The notes below the pieces were generated by a model. The model was not told the DNA's origin and ran no database searches. It saw nothing but the letters and a program-made list of their open reading frames with translations. Positions 6,772 through 13,312 of a DNA stretch of 19,977 nt are shown piece after piece; within the stretch, counting starts at the first letter, position 1; each line of letters opens with the position of its first letter. This DNA is from CAZTLI01 sp964614375 (GTDB lineage Bacteria > Chloroflexota > Anaerolineae > Aggregatilineales > Phototrophicaceae), in the NCBI GenBank assembly GCA_964614375.1, contig CAZTLI010000043.1:1-19977 (forward strand). The letters are read 5' to 3'. The position numbers were made by a program, and so were the translations under genes.

Positions 6772-7137
6772 CTAGCCAAGATATTTGCCTAGTTTAGACG
6801 CCAATTCTTTCAAGTTGATCGGTTTAGATATATAGTCGTCACAGCCTGCTTCGATGGCGCGTTCGCGGTCACCGACCATAGCATGAGCAGTCAAGGCAAT
6901 AATCGGGATGTGATTGAGGGTTGAATCTGCTTTAATATGGCGGGTTGCTGTCCAACCATCCATGCGTGGTAAGGATAAGTCCATGAGAATCAAGTCAGGG
7001 ACATTGACCGCTGCCATTTCCACCCCTTCCTCACCGTCTACCGCTTGAAATACCTCATAATCAAGCGATAACAACACATCCACGATGAGTGTCATATTAT
7101 CCTGATTATCCTCAACAACTAAAATACGACCACTCAT
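6772..7137 (-). CDS. Single-domain CheY/DivK-like response regulator
   Basis: A stand-alone receiver of 121 residues: ILVVEDNQDN acidic pocket, phosphoacceptor Asp53 (LILMDLSLPRMDG), Thr of IIALTAHAM and Lys of YISKPIN. There is no output domain, so it would act by phosphotransfer or protein contact, like DivK/Spo0F-type regulators. The start is ATG 7137: a perfect GGAGGT at 7152-7147 lies 9 nt before it, while the in-frame ATG at 7158 lies upstream of that site. The gene sits between a histidine kinase (168 nt upstream) and a receiver-cyclase (36 nt downstream). Wiring to these neighbours is inferred from position. Confidence 0.92.
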   Translation of the reverse strand: MSGRILVVEDNQDNMTLIVDVLLSLDYEVFQAVDGEEGVEMAAVNVPDLILMDLSLPRMDGWTATRHIKADSTLNHIPIIALTAHAMVGDRERAIEAGCDDYISKPINLKELASKLGKYLG

Positions 7138-7305
7138 GTAAAAATAACCTCCATGCAAGGCCCGTATTTCAGAGATAGATGAACACGGACTAAATTCAAC
7201 AACCTCTGTTGACTACTTAGCTTAACGGTTACATTGTACACGAGTTGAGGGGATTATGCCTATTGTCATCAAGACAGGGTAACGCCAGAATCCAACGACA
7301 ATTCA

Positions 7306-8865
7306 TTATCCATCTTGCACACGGGTGGGGATACTGGCGCCAACCGGCAGCGCGACGAAGAATGTACTCCCTTTGCCCGGTTCGCTCTTCAACCAGATCG
7401 CGCCGCTGTGCATTTCGATCAATCGCTGCGCCATCGTCAAACCTAATCCCGTGCCTTCAAATTCGCGGGTTCTGCTGCCATCGGCCTGGGCATACTGCTG
7501 AAAAATACGGCCTTGATCCTCAGGCTTGACCCCAACACCCGTATCTATGACACTCATCACCACCCATTCACCATCGCGCAGCCAACCCATCATGGGCAGC
7601 GGGAAATCATCTGTTTTGCCATTCTTGATGATCATGGTGCGCGCTTCTAACCGTACAGTCCCTTCCTGCGTGAATTTAACCGCATTATCAAGCAGATTTT
7701 CCAACGCCTGCCGGATTCGGTTTTGATCGCCGTAGAGTGTGGGAATAGAGTCGGCAACATCAATGACAAATTCCAAACCCTTTTCCTGGGCTTCGGCTGC
7801 GATATTTCTTGTCAAACTATCCATCATCGACTGTAATCGAAAGTTCACCGGTTCGAGCATAAGATTGCCCGACTCGATACGATTGAAATCCAGGATATTG
7901 CCTATCAAGGTCGCGAGATGACGACCCGTCCGATGGATTTTTTCAACACGCGCCGCTTGCGCCTCATTTAGCGTGCCATAAATGCCATCCTGTAACAATT
8001 CGCTGTAACCAATAATGGAATTTAAAGGGGTCCGCAGTTCGTGGCTCATATTTGCCAAAAACTCGCCTTTGAAATTGTTAGCGGTCTCGATTTCGGCTGT
8101 AAGTCGTTCAGCCCGCGACTTTGCTTCTGACAATTCGCCAACCATCCGGCGAAGGTCTCTGTTCACAACCTGTAATTCGTCCTTAAGCGCATTCACTGGC
8201 ACTTGCATTTGGGCGCGGATTGCATACCAGCCAATGTGTGCAATGGCAATTGATACCAGCAGTGTATCAATAGGCCAAATCGCTAAGGGAACAATGGCAT
8301 TTGTGATATAACCAATAAGGATGAATGCCGTCGGAATACGGAGCAAGCGCGTAATATCCTTGGCGGCATTCGCCACTAACCAACCACCCAATGCCAGATA
8401 ACCGACCGCGACCGCCAAGACTAAAACCCCCATAGAGCTTGTGCCAAAGGCTTGAATATCCTGTGCATAATCTATTGGACTAAAGCCGAACCCACTCCAG
8501 ACCACAAGCAGCACAACTACCAGCACAACAGGCGCAGATAACGAACCCCAGCGCGCCAGTCGTCCATTTGCACCCGTGCGATTCACAAGAAACACAAGCA
8601 CGATAACGGCAAGTACCAGCATGGTGGAGATAAGCAGCGGAAGCAGTGAATTTCCTGTTAAGCCCGCACGTATACCCGGAATCTTATCCGCTAACGAGAC
8701 AAACGCCCATAACGCGAATCCCGCACAGACCGCCGCAAATAACAACATGGATTGCCCGCGTTCCGTCAGCAGCACGACCATAAACAACAGTCCCACCGAA
8801 ATTGCCAATGCGACCAGATTTGCCAGTATGATTAGCGTCGTCTGTAAAACCGCGAGATCGTTCAT
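7306..8865 (-). CDS. Membrane-bound hybrid-class sensor histidine kinase
   Basis: The 519-residue product has an N-terminal membrane region of about seven hydrophobic helices (residues 8-215) without a clear extracellular domain. A coiled-coil-like stretch (about 225-265) follows. The HisKA motif FLANMSHELRTPLNSIIGYSELL has phosphoacceptor His275. The ATPase domain shows N-box ENLLDNAVKF, G1 DTGVGV, F-box IFQQYAQ and G2 GTGLGL, all intact. No receiver domain is attached, so despite its HisKA subtype it is not itself a hybrid. The two regulators downstream on the same strand are likely targets. The membrane part may sense a hydrophobic or membrane-state signal; the ligand is unknown. A promoter-like element lies at 8903-8932. 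Confidence 0.93.
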   Translation of the reverse strand: MNDLAVLQTTLIILANLVALAISVGLLFMVVLLTERGQSMLLFAAVCAGFALWAFVSLADKIPGIRAGLTGNSLLPLLISTMLVLAVIVLVFLVNRTGANGRLARWGSLSAPVVLVVVLLVVWSGFGFSPIDYAQDIQAFGTSSMGVLVLAVAVGYLALGGWLVANAAKDITRLLRIPTAFILIGYITNAIVPLAIWPIDTLLVSIAIAHIGWYAIRAQMQVPVNALKDELQVVNRDLRRMVGELSEAKSRAERLTAEIETANNFKGEFLANMSHELRTPLNSIIGYSELLQDGIYGTLNEAQAARVEKIHRTGRHLATLIGNILDFNRIESGNLMLEPVNFRLQSMMDSLTRNIAAEAQEKGLEFVIDVADSIPTLYGDQNRIRQALENLLDNAVKFTQEGTVRLEARTMIIKNGKTDDFPLPMMGWLRDGEWVVMSVIDTGVGVKPEDQGRIFQQYAQADGSRTREFEGTGLGLTMAQRLIEMHSGAIWLKSEPGKGSTFFVALPVGASIPTRVQDG

Positions 8866-8902
8866 CTCGTTTCACGTCCTATACCGCAATCAGAATAACA
8901 CC

Positions 8903-8932
8903 AGTATAACGGATGACGGTTTTAGGGCACAA
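8903..8932 (-). promoter_or_regulatory. Probable promoter of the histidine kinase gene
   Basis: On the minus strand TTGTGC (8932-8927) and TATACT (8908-8903) are separated by 18 nt. The -10 box matches the consensus at 5 of 6 positions. It lies directly after the terminator of the preceding shell-gene unit and 37 nt before the kinase ATG. Confidence 0.5.
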
Positions 8933-8963
8933 CAAAAAATCAGGCGACACACGCAGCCTGATT
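8933..8963 (-). terminator. Rho-independent terminator after the EutN-type shell gene
   Basis: On the minus strand AATCAGGC (8963-8956) pairs with GCCTGATT (8945-8938), a perfect 8-bp stem with a 10-nt loop. The stem runs into a T-tract. It lies about 27 nt past the stop of the vertex protein gene. It marks the end of the signal peptidase-zinc ribbon-shell unit. Confidence 0.82.
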
Positions 8964-8989
8964 CGCACTCCACACCGTCAACTCATATA

Positions 8990-9280
8990 TCATGTCTTGT
9001 TGTAGTACACGTCGCCATCCATTTGCCACGTATCGACAATCGCCATAATGACCGCATCGCAGGGGCGAGCGTCGGTCAGGTGAGTCTGGCGCGCAGCACT
9101 GCCACTTGTCACCAGCACATACTCACCCTCGTCCGCACCAACCACATCAACCGCCACCAGATATTTAGCGGTTTGCTTGACGGCTGTGGTTAATTGGCGG
9201 ACAACACGCAGCGGAAGCTGTTGCATATTATCGGTCTTCTGTGCCGCGACTACCGTCCCGACGACTTCGGCAATAATCAT
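8990..9280 (-). CDS. EutN/CcmL-type BMC vertex protein (BMC-P pentamer)
   Basis: A 96-residue protein starting MIIAEVVGTVVAAQKTD, the standard opening of the EutN/CcmL/CsoS4 family. It continues with LVAVDVVGADEGEYVLVTSGSAAR and an AVIMAIVD strand near the end. These form pentamers that close the twelve vertices of a microcompartment shell. AGGAG lies 9 nt before the ATG and overlaps the end of the preceding shell gene. The intergenic gap is 2 nt, so the two are coupled. It is the last gene before a strong terminator. Length and motifs are normal. Confidence 0.95.
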   Translation of the reverse strand: MIIAEVVGTVVAAQKTDNMQQLPLRVVRQLTTAVKQTAKYLVAVDVVGADEGEYVLVTSGSAARQTHLTDARPCDAVIMAIVDTWQMDGDVYYNKT

Positions 9281-9282
9281 GA

Positions 9283-9921
9283 TTATTCGCTCCTGGCATC
9301 GGGATTGGCACGTCCCGTAACACCTTCAATAGCGGATAATGCCGCACCATAGCCTGCCATGATATCGCGTTCTTCACCACCTAAATAGACACGCCCAAAG
9401 CTGCCGAATGCCTGGACTTCCAAAATATTGATGTTGGCGGCTTTTTCCGCTTCGTTAGCCGCCAGTGCCGCATAACCCGCAGGCTGCACTTCCAGCACAT
9501 ATAACGTTTGTCCAGCGATAATCATGTGTCCATGCCGCATCCGGTTGATAAGCTGGGTTTGATGGGCGTCAATATTACGGATAATCTGGCTCGATACGAT
9601 ACGTGGCTTGATGCGGTCTGTCTCGCTCACACCCAGCGCATCAAGGATCGCTTCGCCTGCTGCGCGGGTCTCGGCCTGACTGCTTGAATGGACTTCCAAC
9701 AGGCCATATAGCCGTTCGACTATCTGCATCCCGGGACGCACAGCCGTAGACTTGAGGGCAATATCGGTAATCCGATTAATTTCGATGCCGGGTGAAATCT
9801 CTATCCAGAGCGACGCATCTCCCGGCAGCGGTAAAAACCCACGAGCCACCGTCCCCAAAAAAGCAGCATGCTGCGCCTGTAAATTATCTAAGAAAACATA
9901 GCTTCTCAAATCAACGCTCAT
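9283..9921 (-). CDS. BMC-T shell protein of the stacking (double-disc, permuted) type
   Basis: A 212-residue protein with two related halves: residues about 5-97 (GDASLWIEISPGIEINRITDIALKS as the core, ending in a VERLYGLLEVHS strand) and 108-200 (RHGHMIIAGQTLYVLEVQPAGYAALAANEAEKA, then NINILEVQAFGSFGRVYLGG). From memory this matches the circularly permuted BMC-T proteins of Haliangium ochraceum (HO_5812 type), which form stacked trimers with a gated pore; this is a family-level recollection, not an alignment. GAGGAG stands about 9 nt before the ATG. The start overlaps the zinc-ribbon stop as ATGA, and the EutN-type gene follows after 2 nt, so all three are one unit. It differs clearly from the other BMC-T at 3420-4133. 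Confidence 0.85.
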   Translation of the reverse strand: MSVDLRSYVFLDNLQAQHAAFLGTVARGFLPLPGDASLWIEISPGIEINRITDIALKSTAVRPGMQIVERLYGLLEVHSSSQAETRAAGEAILDALGVSETDRIKPRIVSSQIIRNIDAHQTQLINRMRHGHMIIAGQTLYVLEVQPAGYAALAANEAEKAANINILEVQAFGSFGRVYLGGEERDIMAGYGAALSAIEGVTGRANPDARSE

Positions 9922-10220
9922 ATTTTTGGACTCCTCGTTTTAGGGGCTTCGGATCGTTCACGTTCGGACACATCAACCGAAGCAACAGATGACGAAGCAG
10001 TTGTCCCTGCATCTGCTTCCGACCGATCATTAAGCAATTCTTCCAATTGGACTAAGGCCGATTCATCAAATTCCTGATAGCCACACACATCACAAACATA
10101 CGCTGGCATATCCATCGCGCTCAGCAGCATGTCACTGTACATCCGTACATACACCGCCACACCTGGATGACAATGCCCGATAAAACAGCGCGGGCACGAA
10201 AAACTCAATTCAGGACTCAT
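9918..10220 (-). CDS. YgiT-like zinc-ribbon protein
   Basis: A 100-residue protein with two Cys pairs, Cys9-x2-Cys12 (CPRC) and Cys43-x2-Cys46 (CDVC), separated by about 30 residues. The second pair is followed by GYQEFDESALVQLEELL. This matches the YgiT/MqsA-type zinc finger layout. Cys17 and His18 lie near the first pair. The last 35 residues are Ser/Glu/Arg-rich and likely disordered. A strong GGGAGGT lies 6 nt before the ATG. YgiT domains are known as antitoxin N-termini, but there is no MqsR-like toxin or helix-turn-helix here. The gene is translationally coupled (ATGA) to the stacking shell gene, and lies 20 nt after a signal peptidase gene. A role as shell chaperone or regulator is conjecture. 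Confidence 0.75.
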   Translation of the reverse strand: MSPELSFSCPRCFIGHCHPGVAVYVRMYSDMLLSAMDMPAYVCDVCGYQEFDESALVQLEELLNDRSEADAGTTASSSVASVDVSERERSEAPKTRSPKI

Positions 10221-10240
10221 AGTAATACCTCCCGCCCGAC

Positions 10241-10861
10241 TTATTCAGACGCCTCAAAGCGCCATCGAATGACAATTCCCCAATCTTGCGGAGGCCAATA
10301 CCGCACCAGGGCCTCGCCAATGATGTTTTCGCGGGGAATCGGGCCAAAACGCCGCGAATCGTTACTATGGTTGCGATTGTCGCCCATTACAAAATATTCA
10401 TCCCCACCAAGTACCCAGGTGTTGTCCCGACAGTTAACCTCTGCACAGGGTTCATTGATATAGGTTTCAGTCAACGGTACACCGTTGACGTAGACTATCG
10501 TATCGCGGATTTCTACGGTCTCACCGGGCAGCCCAATCACGCGCTTAATCAATGGTTCCGCATTGGGCTGTTGCGGTGAGTTAAAGATAATAATATCACC
10601 GCGTTGAGGAATACCAAACAAATAATTCACGCGTGAAACAATCAGGCGCTGGCCATCAAAGAAGCTGGGCTGCATACTACGGCCATCGACTAAAAACCGC
10701 GGGATGGCGAGTTCAACCAGCGTATAGACGACAATAACCAGTAAAATTGTGCCCAAAACTTCAAATAACCACCCGTGGGCTTTCAACGGTGGACGTGGCG
10801 GGACACTGGCCTTAACACCTGTATGGTAGGATATTTCGGCGTACTTGGTACGATGGGTCAT
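10241..10861 (-). CDS. Signal peptidase I, second tandem copy
   Basis: Type I signal peptidases cut signal peptides from exported proteins at the outer face of the membrane. The 206-residue product has one N-terminal transmembrane helix (about residues 34-53), the catalytic Ser62 in VDGRSMQPSF and Lys107 in LIKRVIGLPGE. The C-terminal boxes are GDEYFVMGDNRNHSNDSRRFG and the closing VRYWPP. The start is ATG 10861, which overlaps the upstream copy's stop as ATGA. An in-frame ATG at 10927 would lie inside the neighbour and is not used. The two copies are clearly paralogous. The unit continues into the zinc ribbon and shell genes after 20 nt. Confidence 0.93.
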   Translation of the reverse strand: MTHRTKYAEISYHTGVKASVPPRPPLKAHGWLFEVLGTILLVIVVYTLVELAIPRFLVDGRSMQPSFFDGQRLIVSRVNYLFGIPQRGDIIIFNSPQQPNAEPLIKRVIGLPGETVEIRDTIVYVNGVPLTETYINEPCAEVNCRDNTWVLGGDEYFVMGDNRNHSNDSRRFGPIPRENIIGEALVRYWPPQDWGIVIRWRFEASE

Positions 10862-11493
10862 TCTGTATCTTCCCCTAATGTAAGCGTCGATGTGGCAGGC
10901 AGAATCGCCCAATCTTGCGGGGGCCAATAGCGAATCAAGACCCGGCCCACGACATAGCGCCGATGCACTGGCCCGAAACGGCGCGAGTCGCTGCTGTGAT
11001 TACGATTATCCCCCAAAAAGAAATATTCGTCGTTGGCCAATACCCATTCATCATCCGGGCATAAGGCCAACGTGCAAGGTTCATTGACATAGGGTTCATC
11101 CAATGGGACATCATTGATATACACAATGGTGTCGCGAATTTCCACACTCTCACCCGGCATTCCGATCAAACGCTTGATATAATCTTCGCTCGGGTCACCT
11201 GGATAATGAAATACAACAATATCCCCACGCTGCGGTTCGCCGATTAAATAGCTCGCCCGACTGACAATGAGAAACTGCCCGGATTCAAAGTTTGGCAGCA
11301 TACTCGGCCCATCTACGATAAAGCGCACGCTGGATAAATTGACTAACGCATAAATCGCCAGCACCAATACACCCAAATCCAGCAGTTCCCTGATAAGTGA
11401 TTTACGTGGAATACGAGGACGAATAGTTGGAATATGCCATTTTGATGGATCAATATTTGGAGTTCCAAGCGTGGTTATGGGAGTTTCTTGCAA
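10858..11493 (-). CDS. lepB: Signal peptidase I, first tandem copy
   Basis: This 211-residue paralogue of the next gene carries a transmembrane helix at about residues 38-55, the catalytic Ser64 in VDGPSMLPNF and Lys107 in YIKRLIGMPGE. GDNRNHSSDSRRFG and IRYWPPQDW follow. All catalytic residues are intact. The only possible start near the N-terminus is TTG 11493, because an in-frame TGA lies just upstream; the ribosome site is weak. It is the first gene after a strong promoter at 11531-11559. Two copies side by side may differ in substrate range or may simply be a tandem duplication that has diverged. Confidence 0.9.
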   Translation of the reverse strand: MQETPITTLGTPNIDPSKWHIPTIRPRIPRKSLIRELLDLGVLVLAIYALVNLSSVRFIVDGPSMLPNFESGQFLIVSRASYLIGEPQRGDIVVFHYPGDPSEDYIKRLIGMPGESVEIRDTIVYINDVPLDEPYVNEPCTLALCPDDEWVLANDEYFFLGDNRNHSSDSRRFGPVHRRYVVGRVLIRYWPPQDWAILPATSTLTLGEDTE

Positions 11494-11709
11494 GTTAACG
11501 ACTCATTCCTCAGGTCACTCATAGCAGGCCATTATAGACCCTTCTGAAAGTGAGGGCAATCCAGAGTGTCTGGCGGTTGCCCCAGCACATATCTGTGCCT
11601 TCACACCATCCACAAACCCCGGATAAACTTTAATTTAGCGGCAGAGACTATCTGTTTGGCATATACTTAAGTGCAGGTTGTAAACATTACAGATTAAACG
11701 AGGGCAGCT
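11494..11709. promoter_or_regulatory. Divergent intergenic region between signal peptidase and regulator-cyclase genes
   Basis: This 216-nt gap carries two outward promoters. For the minus-strand signal peptidase-shell unit, TTGCCC (11559-11554), 17 nt and a perfect TATAAT (11536-11531). For the plus-strand regulator gene, TTGGCA (11656-11661), 17 nt and TGTAAA (11679-11684), with GAGGG at 11700-11704 before the TTG start. Between them lie short inverted repeats: CCAGA-GTG-TCTGG at 11561-11573, abutting the minus-strand -35, and GCACA-TATC-TGTGC at 11585-11598. Either could be an operator. The minus promoter is convincing; the plus promoter is moderate. Confidence 0.65.
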
Positions 11710-13296
11710 TTGGCTGATGAAACAATTCTCATCATAGACGATGGACGGGAAAATCGAGAGTTTATTGTCAAGTATATTCTCGAACCCGCAGGCTTCAATT
11801 CACTCACCGCCCGCGATGGTCAGGAAGGGCTAGAGATGGCGCTCGAACACCGGCCTGACCTGATCTTGCTCGATTTGCAGATGCCACGGCTGGATGGGAT
11901 CGGTGTCTTAAACAATCTTGCTGCACGTAATGCCGATATACCCGTCATTTTGATGACCTTTCATGGTTCAGAAGATATTGCGATTGAAGTCTTTCGGTTG
12001 GGCGTGCGTGATTATGTCAAGAAACCCTTCTCTGTCGATGAGATGCTCGAAGCGATTGACCGGAGTCTGACTGAAACCCGGCTTCGCAAAGAAAAAGATG
12101 CGCTGACGGAACGGGTTATTCAGGCCAATCGAGAACTCAAACGCCACATTGATGAATTAAACGTCCTCTATAGCATCGGCAAGAGTGTGACCTCGCTGAT
12201 AGACCTTGACCAACTGCTGCCGCGCGTGGTTGATGCCGCGATTCAAGTCACAGAGGCGGATGTCGGCTACTTGTATCTCTATGTGAATAATGGCTTGATT
12301 TGCCGCGCAGAGCGTGTGCCAAATACGGGACGCGCGCGCCCCGTTAACCAATTGGTCAAAGACCCACTCGCAATGCAGGTCATTAAACATGCACAGCCTG
12401 TCGTCCTGAGTCCTGAGCAACTCAAGGCCAATGGCAACCCCCTACCGAACCAGCCTTCAACTGTCGCCTATGCGCCGCTTATCGTGGGTGAAAAGGTCAT
12501 CGGCGTGTTGGGTGTAGGCAATGTGCGCCACGATGCAAGCGTGTTCACAAACCACGATAGCGCCCTGTTGAGTGCCTTAACCGACTATGCGGCTATCGCC
12601 ATTGAAAACTCACAAAATTACGAAGCACGAGTACGGGCAAAAGAGCAGGAAACAGAACAGGTGCGTGAAACTTTCGAGCGCTTTGTCCCGCCCTCAATCG
12701 TAACGAAAGTGCTGCAAACACCGGAATCTGTTCAACTCGGTGGTAAGCGCCAGGAAATCAGCATCTTGTTTGCCGATATTCGCGGTTACACGACATGGAG
12801 CGAAGGCGCAGACCCGGAGCAGGTGGTCGAAACCCTGAATCATTATCTCAATCTCGGCGCGCAGGTCATCCTGGGTTGGGAAGGTACGCTCGACAAATAT
12901 TTCGGCGACGGATTAATGGCAATTTTCAACGCGCCAGAACCGCAAGCGGATCATGTTCATCGGGCAGCAGATGCCGCTTTAGCCCTCATGCGCGCTGCTG
13001 AGGAAGTCTCTTCACAACAGGGTTATACATTATCCTATAGCGTCGGCGTCACCGTTGGTGAAGCCGTCGTCGGTTATATTGGGACAGAACGCGCCCTAAA
13101 CTACACGGCAATAGGCGATGTGGTGAATCTCGCCAAACGGCTACAAGAAGCTGCTTCGCCAAGTCAAATATTGATTGATGATTCGGTTGTGCAGCGCCTG
13201 GGCGATAGGGTACATGCAAAGTCATTAGGGCAGTTAAAGGTCAAGGGCCGCAAACAACCTGCTGTTGCCTATGAGTTGTTGGATTTGAAATATTAG
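11710..13296 (+). CDS. Response regulator-GAF-class III adenylate cyclase
   Basis: This 528-residue protein has a receiver domain (1-120; phosphoacceptor Asp55 in LILLDLQMPRLDG, Thr83, Lys105) and a coiled coil (about 122-150). A GAF domain follows (about 160-305; YLYLYVNNG, ending VIGVLGVGN and ALTDYAAIAIENS). After a second helix comes a cyclase domain (about 345-525). Metal ligands Asp356 (LFADIRGYT) and Asp400 (DKYFGDG), adenine-specifying Lys396 and Asp470 (AIGDVVN), and Asn473/Arg477 are all present. It should make cAMP under dual control by phosphorylation and a GAF ligand. The start is TTG with GAGGG 5 nt before. Its 3' end is 16 nt from the convergent der gene. No partner kinase is adjacent; the kinase at 7306-8865 is the nearest candidate. 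Confidence 0.93.
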   Translation: MADETILIIDDGRENREFIVKYILEPAGFNSLTARDGQEGLEMALEHRPDLILLDLQMPRLDGIGVLNNLAARNADIPVILMTFHGSEDIAIEVFRLGVRDYVKKPFSVDEMLEAIDRSLTETRLRKEKDALTERVIQANRELKRHIDELNVLYSIGKSVTSLIDLDQLLPRVVDAAIQVTEADVGYLYLYVNNGLICRAERVPNTGRARPVNQLVKDPLAMQVIKHAQPVVLSPEQLKANGNPLPNQPSTVAYAPLIVGEKVIGVLGVGNVRHDASVFTNHDSALLSALTDYAAIAIENSQNYEARVRAKEQETEQVRETFERFVPPSIVTKVLQTPESVQLGGKRQEISILFADIRGYTTWSEGADPEQVVETLNHYLNLGAQVILGWEGTLDKYFGDGLMAIFNAPEPQADHVHRAADAALALMRAAEEVSSQQGYTLSYSVGVTVGEAVVGYIGTERALNYTAIGDVVNLAKRLQEAASPSQILIDDSVVQRLGDRVHAKSLGQLKVKGRKQPAVAYELLDLKY

Positions 13297-13312
13297 CGTT
13301 AGGGCTTGATAC

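Noticed and set aside
8576..9193. Plus-strand open frame of 205 codons
   Set aside because: It lies antisense to the histidine kinase N-terminus, the terminator and the EutN-type gene, with low-complexity composition.
11585..11598. CRP-type site in the divergent intergenic region
   Set aside because: The repeat is GCACA-N4-TGTGC; a CRP site would be TGTGA-N6-TCACA, so orientation and spacing do not fit.
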